DNA of 64,000 nucleotides from an uncultured Flavobacteriaceae bacterium. GTDB taxonomy: Bacteria; Bacteroidota; Bacteroidia; Flavobacteriales; Flavobacteriaceae. This document shows, piece by piece, positions 1-8,800 of this stretch; position 1 is the first letter of the stretch, and each line of letters opens with the position of its first letter. Both the position numbers and the translations under genes were made by a program. The notes beneath the pieces are model-generated. The model was given only the letters and a program-made list of their open reading frames with translations. It did not search any database and was not told where the DNA came from. The DNA lies in assembly GCA_947500385.1 (NCBI GenBank), contig CANMSA010000010.1:124001-188000 (forward strand), given 5' to 3'.

Positions 1-492
1 GATAGAGACATCTGCCTTTTCTGCTATTTTCCTGTAAGAATCTTGAAGATGTTCAGGCTTAGACAAAAGATGAAAGAGAATCTTTAAACCAGCCTCTTGA
101 AAAGCACGAGATTGATTTGTTTTTTCTCTTTTTGGTTTTTTCTGGCCTTCAATATATATTACTAAATCATCGTGTTTAATGAAGGCGTTGCCAGCTACAT
201 CAATATAATTGATAAGACGCTCCTTCAATTCCTTTGCGGCCATTTTAGAAATATATTCAGCAATTAAAATAATAGGCCTACTGTTACTATTTTTCATCTC
301 CTGTAGCTGAGATAGCACAAGACCTTGATTTGAAGTTCTAACAGCAGATTTTGCCTCAATGAGAAATTGCTCGTTTTTGATTCGCAGTAGAGCGTCATAA
401 TTTTGACGACTACTATCTATCTCTATGGGAATGTTTACAAGCTGCTCAAGCTTAGAAGTAGCTTCATATATAAAGTCATTATTACGATACAT
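1..492 (-). CDS. AbiEi-like type IV antitoxin, N-terminal part (cut by window edge)
   Basis: The reading frame starts at ATG 492 and stays open to position 1, giving 164 residues without a stop, so the C-terminus lies outside the window. The N-terminal half looks like a nuclease-fold domain: residues about 20-40 read DSSRQNYDALLRI and then FLIEAKSAVR, followed by RPIILIAEYISK and a basic KKPKREK stretch leading into a possible winged helix (LFHLLSKPEH). This layout resembles Bacteroidota proteins annotated as AbiEi-family antitoxins of type IV toxin-antitoxin systems, which repress their own operon and counter a nucleotidyltransferase toxin. A toxin gene would be expected just left of the window. 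The family assignment is from memory of similar proteins, not from a search. Confidence 0.55.
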   Translation of the reverse strand, partial: MYRNNDFIYEATSKLEQLVNIPIEIDSSRQNYDALLRIKNEQFLIEAKSAVRTSNQGLVLSQLQEMKNSNSRPIILIAEYISKMAAKELKERLINYIDVAGNAFIKHDDLVIYIEGQKKPKREKTNQSRAFQEAGLKILFHLLSKPEHLQDSYRKIAEKADVSI

Positions 493-503
493 AGCTGTTT
501 TTT

Positions 504-554
504 GTTCATTATTTTTATTTGTTCAGCGTCAATGAACACTTAAATTTAGTGAAC
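504..554. promoter_or_regulatory. Cluster of GTTCA/TGAAC half-sites upstream of the AbiEi-like gene
   Basis: GTTCA occurs at 504-508 and 521-525 and its complement TGAAC at 533-537 and 550-554. The last two flank an imperfect palindrome, CACTTAAATTTAGTG (537-551). The cluster lies 12-62 bases upstream of the start codon at 492. AbiEi-type antitoxins are known to bind inverted repeats in their own promoter, so an autoregulatory operator is a reasonable inference; the binding itself is not shown. Confidence 0.35.
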
Positions 555-746
555 ATCATGTTAATTACAAAATATTCTTGTATAATATTAATGATGTATC
601 GGACATTAAGCTTTCTTGTCTTCAAACACTTTCAATACAATAAAGGTTTGAGGTGAATAGTTTAAGCTGATTCAAATTAAAAGGAAATGCTGATAATTTT
701 AGAATTCCATAAGTTTTGAAGAAAACCGATTAGGTATACTGAAGTG

Positions 747-1647
747 ATTTAGACTTTTTTTTAGATCGAAAGATAGGGCTACGGACATTTGTGTCGCTGA
801 ACATAAATACCGTAGCCCATGTACAAAGTACTTGACAAAGATACTATAGAAATGGAGATAGTCCCATACATACCGCTTCCCAAGCGGGGCTTTGCTCCAA
901 GGGTACCTTTATCGGAAATCGTCAACGCGGTGCTCTACAAGATGAAGACCGGTGTCCAGTGGGAGTACTTGCCAGTCGCTGCGCTGCTCTCCGGGGACCC
1001 GCTGGGTTGGCAGGGCGTCTATTACCATTTCAGGAAATGGAGCCTGTCGGGGACCTTTTTCGAATGCTGGACGGGCATACTGGAAGAGTACCGGGACAGG
1101 CTCGACCTCTCCAGTGTCGACCTTGACGGGAGCCATACCCCTTGCAAACGGGGTGGCGAGGCCGTGGAATACCAAGGGCGCGAGAGGGCGAAGACCACCA
1201 AAGCACTCTACCTGACCGACCGCCAGGGGCTGCCCTTGGCCATGTCGCAACCCGTTGCGGGCAACCACAACAATCTCTACGACATCGAGGTGCAGTTCGA
1301 GGTGGTCACCGCCACGCTCGACCAAGCGGACATTGTGACGGACGGCCTGTTCCTGAACGCGGATGCAGGGTTCGATTCCAAGGATTTCAGGGCGGCATGT
1401 TCGGCAAAGAAGATCAATGCCAACATCTGTTTCAACAAGCGAAACGGGAGCGCGGACGATAGGGACGAATATTTCGACCAAGACCTTTACGATGAGAGAT
1501 ATGCCGTTGAAAGGACAAATGCGTGGATGGACAGCTTCCGGTCACTGCTCAATAGATTCGATACGACCATCGCAAGCTGAAAAGGTTTCAACTATCTGTC
1601 ATTCATAGTCTTGGCCTTGAGAAAATTCAAAATGAAAAAGTCTAAAT
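747..1647 (+). mobile_element. IS5-family insertion sequence
   Basis: A 13-base terminal inverted repeat, ATTTAGACTTTTT, stands at 747-759 and as its exact complement at 1635-1647, enclosing a single DDE transposase frame. The right repeat overlaps the end of the transposase reading frame. No convincing target duplication is visible: the left flank reads GAAGTG and the right flank GAGTTC. The element has a higher GC content than its AT-rich left neighbour. It sits between the AbiEi-like promoter region and the conjugative element, so it may have split or displaced sequence at that boundary. Confidence 0.8.
776..818 (+). promoter_or_regulatory. Hairpin covering the transposase start region
   Basis: GGGCTACGG (776-784) pairs perfectly with CCGTAGCCC (810-818) across a 25-base loop, and the right arm touches the ATG at 819. 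In many insertion sequences such a structure hides the translation start when transcription enters from outside the element. That role is inferred here from position only. Confidence 0.5.
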
Positions 1648-1649
1648 GA
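819..1649 (+). pseudogene. IS5-type DDE transposase with an in-frame stop
   Basis: ATG 819 opens a frame of 253 residues that stops at TGA 1578-1580. The same frame then continues for 22 codons (KGFNYLSFIVLALRKF, then KMKKSK) to TGA 1647-1649. IS5 relatives commonly read IASWKGFN at this place, so the TGA most simply replaces TGG for tryptophan. The catalytic triad appears intact: Asp in SSVDLDGSH, Asp in NADAGFDS and Glu in YAVERTNAW. The break therefore removes only the last 23 residues. Whether the truncated enzyme still works is unknown; I list it as a pseudogene because the lost segment is normally conserved. Confidence 0.75.
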
Positions 1650-1904
1650 GTTCTGTATCAATTTGTGCTACGTTTGCATTAGTGAACAGCAAATCACATC
1701 CAGCAAGGGTACGGGCAAGGCTATAGGGGCTTGCCCGTACTTTTGCCTTCCGTTTCGAGGGGGTTGTGCGAAAGCGAACCGTTCGGCCCCGACATCCCTG
1801 CGGGATTTCGGAAGGCCGATAAGGTGTGGCTTTTACACAACTTCCGCAGAAACCATGGGGAGGGAGAGAAAGAAATCGGACAATAGTGATGAAAGTTCTT
1901 ATGG
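1650..1904. other. Non-coding, inverted-repeat-rich stretch at the end of the element
   Basis: Open frames exist on both strands here, but they look like chance: the proteins are low in hydrophobic periodicity, rich in Arg, Cys and Pro, and resemble nothing I know. Instead the stretch holds several inverted repeats: GTACGGGCAAG with CTTGCCCGTAC (1709-1740), CGAACCGTTCG, ATCCC with GGGAT (1794-1806), and a distant GTTGTG/CACAAC pair. Possible roles are an origin of transfer, a small structured RNA, or an element end. None can be chosen from sequence alone. Confidence 0.4.
1709..1744 (+). terminator. Strong hairpin followed by a short T run
   Basis: An 11-base-pair perfect stem (1709-1719 with 1730-1740), a 10-base loop, then TTTT. 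It fits a Rho-independent terminator on the + strand, although no + strand gene other than the insertion-sequence transposase precedes it. It could equally be part of a larger structured element. Confidence 0.45.
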
Positions 1905-2144
1905 TCACAAATACGATCTCGGCCATTGATTGGCGATATGATATCCCCACACGGATATTTCCAACGCCCCGAAGAGCCAAACCAATTCCTTGATGAAGGG
2001 AATGCCGACCAAAATGAAAAGAAAGAGCAACAACGGGATTCTCAAGAAACGCTTGAACCTGAGCAATCCTTTTAAAATGATGACCGTGAAAAGGATAAAA
2101 CCCAGAAAGGGCAACTTTTGATAAAGAATTTCAAGAGATAACAT
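1905..2144 (-). CDS. Small membrane protein at the end of the PRTRC operon
   Basis: A 79-residue protein with two strongly hydrophobic stretches, around residues 12-27 (LGFILFTVIILKGLL) and 35-57 (IPLLLFLFILVGIPFIKELVWLF), separated by a short basic loop, RFKRFLR. Two membrane segments are likely. It lies 32 bases downstream of the ThiF-like gene on the same strand and so is probably co-transcribed as the last gene of the leftward string. I do not recognise a family. It is supported as real by the clear membrane pattern and tight spacing. Confidence 0.55.
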   Translation of the reverse strand: MLSLEILYQKLPFLGFILFTVIILKGLLRFKRFLRIPLLLFLFILVGIPFIKELVWLFGALEISVWGYHIANQWPRSYL

Positions 2145-2176
2145 ATGCTTGGTTTTATTGTGGCTTAATATATAAA

Positions 2177-2956
2177 TTAGACCCCGATCGAGTTTACCTT
2201 GCCCGATTCCAAATTCACAAATGCCCCGTGCTTCTGGATTTGCTTATGGTACAACAACCGAAACAGACAATCGGAGGCATGGGCCACCAAGACATCGTTG
2301 ATAAACAGGGACTGTTCTTGCAACTTGTCGGAGTAAGCGCATCCCGCCCCCTGTAAGGTCGGGGTATCCTGCGCTTCCAAGTCGGGAAAAAAGTCGATAA
2401 TGTTCCTCAGGTCATCCACCATTTCAAAATCCTCCCGTTCCATTTTTCGCTCCGTATCGAACAATGTCCCTAAAACAAACTGTCCCGTGTTCCTAGCGTT
2501 CCCCAAATCCAGCCAGTAGTATCGCTTCTTGTCATCGGAACGGGTATAATGTTGTCGTACCGATTGTGCCAGTTGGATGCGAAAACGGGCATCGTCAACG
2601 CAAGTAATAATGATGTTTGCAAGCAGATCTGCTCCTTCTGGCAAGGCGTCCATCGGAATCCCACGCCATTGTAGCCCAAAGGCCATATTGACCTTACCTA
2701 CGGCATTGACCACTTTGTATTCCCCGATATCCGATACCGTATACAATTGCCGTCCTATGTTGTTCGGCTCGACGGTATCGGAATCATAGGCCGTGACGTG
2801 CAAGCCCGGATGTCCCGTTTGCCGTAGGGCATAATCCATCCTTGCCAATCTTGCGAGCATCAAGGAGCCTGTTCCACCGACCCCTATCAACACCACCGTA
2901 ATGGGATGGGTCGGGTTATAGAAATAGTTGTGGGCAAAATGTATACTTGGTTTCAT
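2177..2956 (-). CDS. PRTRC system ThiF-family (E1-like) protein
   Basis: A 259-residue Rossmann-fold adenylating-enzyme relative. The nucleotide-binding glycine motif GVGGTG is at residues 25-30, followed by LARMDYALR and the acidic strand VTAYDSDTVEPNNIGRQ, where Asp, Asn and Arg match the ATP site of ThiF, MoeB and E1 enzymes. A second acidic strand reads ITCVDDARFR. There is no pair of CxxC zinc motifs. A cysteine in QGAGCAYSD (about residue 207) is the only obvious candidate for a thioester residue, which is inference. It is the ThiF-related member after which PRTRC cassettes (ParB-related, ThiF-related cassette) are named. It lies between the B protein gene and the small membrane protein gene. 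Confidence 0.85.
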   Translation of the reverse strand: MKPSIHFAHNYFYNPTHPITVVLIGVGGTGSLMLARLARMDYALRQTGHPGLHVTAYDSDTVEPNNIGRQLYTVSDIGEYKVVNAVGKVNMAFGLQWRGIPMDALPEGADLLANIIITCVDDARFRIQLAQSVRQHYTRSDDKKRYYWLDLGNARNTGQFVLGTLFDTERKMEREDFEMVDDLRNIIDFFPDLEAQDTPTLQGAGCAYSDKLQEQSLFINDVLVAHASDCLFRLLYHKQIQKHGAFVNLESGKVNSIGV

Positions 2957-3026
2957 CTATGGTTTTTTATTGTTTTCATAGGTCAGATGTAATTCGCCAT
3001 TTCATGAAACGGACAAATCCAAACAT

Positions 3027-3743
3027 CTATCTATGGCTCATTTCATACAATTGGTTTAAGGTCAATTTATTGGGGATCAATAGGTCATCGTCAAATGACA
3101 GCTTCTCAAAATTTTGCTCCATTACCTTTACGATATTCCCATCTACCAATCGGTTATGGTGCGTTTCGGTGAAAATAGAGCGAAAAAACTGTTGTTCCAC
3201 AAACCCCATAACATCCTCGTAGTATTCAAAACCCTCATAATCCATTGCGGCATTTCCCATACACACATTCCCCTGCCTGCCGATATTCAGCAAGGGGGCA
3301 TGGTACAAGGGGGTGTCGTCCGTTAGCACATCCTTTCGGTTCAGGGCGAATACCTTTAAGGCATTGCCGTTCAATTTAAAAAGCAACTTGGGAAGCGGAT
3401 ATTTCCCCGATGGGAATCCCGTTTTGTCGTCGAAATAGAGCATCCGTTGTTCGGGATGTAGGTACCATATCAGTTGGAGATTACCCTTAAAATCGAAATG
3501 TATCAGGTTCTTCGGGAGCATTCCCTTAAAGCGGAACTTAAGTAGATTCCCCTCTAGGCAGCTAAAGATGTTTCGGGCAGTGTCCTTGGTCAAGGGCATC
3601 CCTGCGGTCAATTTTGTACCTGCTACCTCGTGGTACAAAAAGTAATGGTCGTTGCGATAGTTCTCGTCTTCCCGTTCATATCCGATGATCGCGAATTTTG
3701 GCAGAAAATGATCTTGGGCGTTCAATACGGCTATTCGTTCCAT
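3027..3743 (-). CDS. PRTRC system protein B (E2-like)
   Basis: A 238-residue protein matching what I know of PRTRC protein B. That family has been grouped with predicted prokaryotic E2-like (ubiquitin-conjugating-type) proteins. The segment HAPLLNIGRQGNVCMGNA (about residues 148-165) resembles the E2 active-site region, with the His before the strand and Cys161 in the NVCMGN motif. The Cys as a catalytic residue is inference. The start at 3743 is 3 bases from the stop of the F-protein gene, so the two are translated from one message. A gap of 70 bases separates its end from the ThiF-like gene. Confidence 0.8.
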   Translation of the reverse strand: MERIAVLNAQDHFLPKFAIIGYEREDENYRNDHYFLYHEVAGTKLTAGMPLTKDTARNIFSCLEGNLLKFRFKGMLPKNLIHFDFKGNLQLIWYLHPEQRMLYFDDKTGFPSGKYPLPKLLFKLNGNALKVFALNRKDVLTDDTPLYHAPLLNIGRQGNVCMGNAAMDYEGFEYYEDVMGFVEQQFFRSIFTETHHNRLVDGNIVKVMEQNFEKLSFDDDLLIPNKLTLNQLYEMSHR

Positions 3744-3746
3744 GTA

Positions 3747-4787
3747 CTAGAGTTTATTTAAGAGTTCGCTCAGGTCTGTGATAAATGCCTCCAATCGGTG
3801 CAATCGGCGGGGTATGCCATCATAGAACGGTCGAATGTTTCCCTTTTCGGCAATGGTATGTTGATAGGCGGAAACTAGGTCATCATCGTTGGCGCAGTCG
3901 TTCAGCATTTGGATGTATCCGTTGGCGAATACACTATCGGTACTATCGACTACCTGAAACAACTCTGAATGTTCGAACATACAGTCGTACCCGTCCTTTA
4001 CGCTCAGCAAGAACGGCACCTGAAAATCGATGGTTTCCGCCTTTAGCAACAATTCCTTGATGCGTTTGTAAATCGGCTTTTTGGGGCGGTATTTGTCCAA
4101 CAGGGTTTTCCAGTCCCTCATTTCATAGGTTTCCAAAAAGTTCTTGTTCTGAGTATAGAAGGTGGCCGAATGGTCCCGGACGATCTCTTTGTCGTCCTTC
4201 TGACATTCCAAATCCTCGAAGAGCCATTCCCATAGCCAATCGATCCTTGATTCACCGTTTGGGAACAGTCCACCGTAGGGCAGACTTTTGACGAAGGACA
4301 GCAGAATGTGAAAGAGGGGTCGGTTTCGATGCCTTAGTCCCATAATCGGACGGACGGGAATAAAGTACACCGTACTTCGGTTGCCGATGAACTTTTTCAA
4401 TAGCAACCTTAAGTTTCCATCGTCTCTAAGAACTTCGATATGGTCGATATTGCCCATAGTCCTCAACCTATGGGTACACCGCAGCACTACATCGTCCAAA
4501 CTATCGGTTGGCGTACATTCCCAATGGTCGATGCTGCCCGTAAACGTTCGGGTAACGGCTACCATCAATTGGGTAAGTTCCCCCATATCGACTTCGTATT
4601 CCTCGCTTACCAAGGGTTGAAAAAGAACGGGCAACAGGTTTATGTCAGAAATGGAAAAACCTTGGGTTGCAGCACCTTCGGTCTTTGCGTTCCACGTTGG
4701 TAATGTTTCTGCTCTACCGCCCGAAACAGTCGGTCGTGGAACGTTGTTAAATCTCTTGGGGGTGTCAATCTGTATGTCGGCTTGCAT
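3747..4787 (-). CDS. PRTRC system protein F-like
   Basis: A 346-residue protein in the place of PRTRC protein F, between C and B. The N-terminal 45 residues are polar and probably disordered; after that the protein is mixed alpha/beta with no membrane segment and no catalytic motif I recognise. Features include RDDGNLRLLLKKFIGN, YFIPVRPIMGLRHRN and a C-terminal helix ending in LSELLNKL. Assignment rests mainly on gene order plus general resemblance to F proteins, so it is less certain than for B, C and the ThiF-like protein. Its function is unknown. Confidence 0.6.
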   Translation of the reverse strand: MQADIQIDTPKRFNNVPRPTVSGGRAETLPTWNAKTEGAATQGFSISDINLLPVLFQPLVSEEYEVDMGELTQLMVAVTRTFTGSIDHWECTPTDSLDDVVLRCTHRLRTMGNIDHIEVLRDDGNLRLLLKKFIGNRSTVYFIPVRPIMGLRHRNRPLFHILLSFVKSLPYGGLFPNGESRIDWLWEWLFEDLECQKDDKEIVRDHSATFYTQNKNFLETYEMRDWKTLLDKYRPKKPIYKRIKELLLKAETIDFQVPFLLSVKDGYDCMFEHSELFQVVDSTDSVFANGYIQMLNDCANDDDLVSAYQHTIAEKGNIRPFYDGIPRRLHRLEAFITDLSELLNKL

Positions 4788-4823
4788 TGGTCTTGTTTTA
4801 AAAATTCGTCTACGTCCATGGTG

Positions 4824-5039
4824 CTATCCCTTTGTTCCCGCTACGGTCTTGAAATGGATTTCATGATGACCGTTTACGATGCCCTTGTCCATAATGTGGG
4901 CATTGGTCAGTTCCGCATATAGCTGTGCATAGTGTTCCATGACCTGCTCATGGGTCAGGTTGTGATCGATGTCGTCCAACTCAATGGAGGTGTTGCCGTT
5001 TTGGTACACGTAGATTCGGGTTATGGCAGCTACTTCCAT
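4824..5039 (-). CDS. PRTRC system protein C (ubiquitin-like)
   Basis: A 71-residue protein of the PRTRC C type, a family grouped with prokaryotic ubiquitin-like beta-grasp proteins. Strands ITRIYVYQ, TSIELDDI and HEIHFKTV fit the small beta-grasp outline with one central helix (THEQVMEHYAQLYAEL). The C-terminus ends AGTKG, with a terminal glycine as expected for a protein activated by an E1-like partner. Only one final Gly is present, not Gly-Gly. The start codon overlaps the end of the E gene at 5039. The ThiF-like and B proteins encoded downstream are its natural partners, which is inference from the cassette. Confidence 0.8.
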   Translation of the reverse strand: MEVAAITRIYVYQNGNTSIELDDIDHNLTHEQVMEHYAQLYAELTNAHIMDKGIVNGHHEIHFKTVAGTKG

Positions 5040-5527
5040 CAGTTGAATAGTTGGGGGTTATCGTATGCTTTCATTTCCTTGATGACCTTCTGCGCCTCCT
5101 TATGGTCAGGGTCGCTCTTTAAGATCTCGTTGGCGATGTCCGTTGCTTTTTTATGGTCTTGCATGGGGTTAAAGCCCTTCTCCTTTAAAAGTTTCCTTAA
5201 CGCGCTCACTTTTTTGGAAGCGGTCTCTTTTTGCTTTTTGGCCAGTTGGGTCTTTTCTTCGGTTTCCCGTAACGACTTTTCAAAGGCGACCGTGTTCTTG
5301 AAAAGGGTATTGGTCCGTTCCAATGGTCTTTGAAGGATTTGGAAGAATTGTTCGTCCACTTCCGTAATGGTTCCCCTTAGGGTCAACGGTTTCAGGGTTT
5401 GGAGCGCCTTGTCCTTGGCCCTTGTTTTGGGAAGTACGGATACGCTGACCGTATCATCATCGAACAGGATACTGATGCCGTACCCTTCAATGCCCATCTG
5501 TTTCAAGTTCGAAAAAAAACTGCTCAT
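5039..5527 (-). CDS. PRTRC system protein E
   Basis: The open frame reaches back to 5656, but I choose ATG 5527, giving MSSFFSNLKQMGIEGYG, which is how E proteins usually begin; the longer form would add an unlikely cysteine- and tryptophan-bearing leader. The protein then has 162 residues. The N-terminal half (about 1-75) is beta-rich with SILFDDDTVSVSVLPK and LTLRGTITEVDEQFF. The second half is a long charged helix, KSLRETEEKTQLAKKQ, and a basic region ending in a tetratricopeptide-like SDPDHKEAQKVIKEM. It is the first PRTRC gene of the string and overlaps the C gene by one base. Function unknown. Confidence 0.75.
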   Translation of the reverse strand: MSSFFSNLKQMGIEGYGISILFDDDTVSVSVLPKTRAKDKALQTLKPLTLRGTITEVDEQFFQILQRPLERTNTLFKNTVAFEKSLRETEEKTQLAKKQKETASKKVSALRKLLKEKGFNPMQDHKKATDIANEILKSDPDHKEAQKVIKEMKAYDNPQLFN

Positions 5528-5655
5528 CTTGAAGAGGTATTTGCTTGTTATACAATCACTTAACTTACCTTCAAGATACGCCCAAACCTTCGAAAATCCC
5601 CATAAAACAACGGATAACACCACCCCTGACTTCTTCTTTCCCTCTCCACAAAACA

Positions 5656-5670
5656 CGCCCCGAAGGGGCG
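5656..5670 (-). terminator. Short GC hairpin downstream of the methylase/helicase gene
   Basis: CGCCCC and GGGGCG pair around a GAA loop. Read on the - strand the hairpin is followed by TGTTTTG, a weak T run. It lies in the 279-base gap between the stop of the large methylase/helicase gene and the chosen start of the PRTRC E gene. It may reduce read-through between them, so the PRTRC genes could have a promoter of their own in this gap. I see no clear TAnnTTTG box there. Confidence 0.35.
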
Positions 5671-5806
5671 CTGGAACAGCTGTTCGTAGTACAAAGGCGC
5701 GGTGTTTTTAAGTATGGAGAAGCTGCGGGAACCTTGTTAAGACCAGTTGTGGAGTATGCCCAATAGCAAAAGTTCGAGCCGGCAAGGGCATTGTGTTCGA
5801 ATCATT

Positions 5807-8800
5807 TTAAATCGCCCGTTTCCGTTTGAGCGTTTTGATTTCATTTTTGAGCAGCTGCATCTTTGCCATTTTCTCCTCAGGGAAGCCCAAGGCCGTTTTC
5901 TTGCGATGGGTTTCCAATGTGCGTAGGTTATAATCCAAATCGAATTTTTTTGATTTGATTTCATGCGCAACCTTTTGACATAACTTGATAAGTTGCAGGG
6001 CCACTTTCTCTGGGTCGAAACGCTGCTGTTTTCTACCGGAAACGTGTATGTTTTTAAATTCCAACCGAAAGGCGTAAAGGTAATTCTCGTTGGAAGGCAC
6101 ATAGTCCGCCTGAAAGGCCAGGTTGGCATTAAGTGAGGGAATATGCAGGACCCGCTTGTGTTTTTGAACGTTGAGATTTAGTTTTGAACGTTCTGCGATG
6201 GCCAGCCCCAGATGCTTGATAAATTCTTTGGGTGTCTTGGTCATGAGTACTTTGGATTCCAAAAGGGAATTCGAGATCAGCTGTGCCAATCCTTCTTTTA
6301 GTGTTGATAGGTCCTCAAATGCACTTTCCTCCATCGGCAAGTGGAACCCTTTGATCGTCTTCTGTGCACTTTCCAGTTCTACCAGTTGGGAAACAATCTG
6401 TTTGTTCTCCTTTTCGATGCGTTCAACGGCCTTAAAGGAATTGGCCTTGTTTAGTTCGTGCAATCGTTTCTGGGACTGTAAAAACTTGAGATCGTCGGAA
6501 AGCTTTACCAATTGAAACTGGTCCATGTCCCCGATGAGGGCCGCCTGCATCTGCTCGTAGGAAAGGCTCTTGTCATCGGGGACCAGGTCATCATAAATGC
6601 GTTTGTTCGGGTCGGCCTCCCGAATCTGCTCCCGAAACTTTTGCTTATGGGTATTGAGCGAATAGGAAAAGATATCCGTCGAATCCTTTATCCCATAGAA
6701 GCGTTCCACCACGGTATTGCCATACAGTTGCGCCACTTCGTTGCCCTTTCGCAGACCGCGTCCGGCCCGTTGGTCAAAAGCATCGGGGGAATAGGGAATA
6801 TCCATATGGAAGATGCCGACCACCCTTTTTTGAATGTTGGTACCTGTACCCAAAACCTGGGTGCTTCCCAACGCCACACGAATTGTACCGTTGCGAATTT
6901 TTTCCTGCATTTGGTCCGTTCGGTTCTTTACTTTTTCAGCTTGGGCCAAAGCAATTTCATCTGCCGGGATGCCATGGTCCTCCTGAAGTATTTCGCGTAC
7001 GGTATCATAGGAATTGTATTGGCTTGGTTTCCAAACGTTCAGGTCGGAGAACACCAAGCACACCCCTTTGTGTTCCGATGTTTTATTGTAAAGTTCGGCG
7101 ACATCGCGACACAACCGTTGCAATTTGAACTGGTCGGTTTCCGAAAAATCAATGGCCATGTTGTCCTTGGCCAACGGATCGATCAAAAGCGAACGATTGA
7201 TGTTTAATGCGGTGATATGTGCGGACTTCATTTGCTCGTTATCGTAAACGGGCAACTTGAAAAGTACGTTTTGGTTGCGGTTTTTGGTAAACTCCAAAGA
7301 AGCCTGCTTGAGTGCTTCGAAGGCCGGGGTGGACTCCAAAATGACAAACTCCCGGTCGACCTTAAGGTCGTGGGTCTTGAAGTGCTTGTCGCGGCAGATG
7401 TGGGTAAAGGAATTATACATCTTGCTGAGTTCAGGAAGGTTGGTATAGTACCGAAAACGGGCATGCATCCTGGGATCACCGAAAATATTGGGCTCTATGC
7501 TGACACTTTGCTTTAAGAATATGGAGGCCCAGGCATCGAAATTAAAGATGTTCTTACGTTTCAGTGCCGTTGGTGTCAAATACCGTTGATAGGCATAGAG
7601 TTCGGTAACCGAGTTCTTCAAGGGCGTGCCGCTGTAAAAAAAGACATTGGTATCCGTTCCCATCCGCGCATGGACGGATTTGATACTGATTTCGAGATCG
7701 AGGTTCCGTTGGCTGTCCGAATGGTTGTTGAGCCCTGAAACATGCTGATGCCGCGTTGTAAAACCGATATTCTTGAAGTAATGCGCCTCGTCGATCATCA
7801 GGGCCTCGATACGCAGATCGCTCAAAGTGGTCTCGGATTCCGTTGCACGTTCTTTCAACTTTTTTAGGGTGCCCTGCAGTTTGTCCTCCAAGTGTTCTTT
7901 TCTCTTGATAAGCCCTTTTATCAGTTTTTTGGATTCCTTAATCGTCCCGTATTCCCTGGCCGTTTGCAGATCTTGTTCGATCATATGGATTTTTTCTTCC
8001 AAGATCTCCAGTACGACCTTGCGCTGTTTCGGTAGTTGCTTTAAATGTCCATGTTCTGCGATGATCAGGTCAATGGCAGTATTGTTTTGTATCATTTGTA
8101 AGGTCTTGGACCGCTTGCTTTTGGCCATATTCTTGGAGCTCAATCGAAGAATGTTCAACTCCGGAAAATTTGCCCTGATTTCCGCTTCGATCTGTGGGGC
8201 CACACTTTTTAGCGTGAGCAACAGCGTACGCCTACTTTTCCCATGTTGTTTCAACTTATGGGCCAACATCGCCATGGAAAGGGTCTTCCCCTTCCCTACT
8301 TGATGGTCGTTCAAGGCACTCCCGTTGGTGAGGCCGAACAAGGTGGAATCGATTTGATGCGGATAGGGCGGGTACACCAAGGTCTCCGGAAAGGTGAGCC
8401 ACCCCTGGGGCACGCTGGTATTGACGTCGACCAAAAAAGCTTGGTAGTAGTTTTCCTCAATGGTAGCTTTCAATTCTTGATGCCCCTCGATAAAGGATTT
8501 AAAATGGAGCTGTAGTTCCTCGTACAGATTCTGAGCCATCAAGGTGGCATCCTTATCCAGCTTTCTGATGGTCTTTCCGGAGCGGTCCTTATACGAGGTG
8601 AAGATGACAGGATACCGGTTTTCCGCAAAATGCTGCAATATCCGTTTGTAACCCGCCTTGACCTCCTGATGCAAGACCACGCTGAATCGTTCGTGGGCCT
8701 CCGGGTTATAGTCCCTTGGAAATAGCAATGTTAAGGTCGAATTGAACTGGCCTACATTGATTTGCACTTTTTCGTTGATGAGTTCAGCTAAAAAAGATTC

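Noticed and set aside
1642-1980. Open frames on both strands over the hairpin-rich stretch
   Set aside because: The two frames oppose each other, encode Arg/Cys/Pro-rich sequence with no pattern, and the - strand one overlaps the small membrane protein gene.
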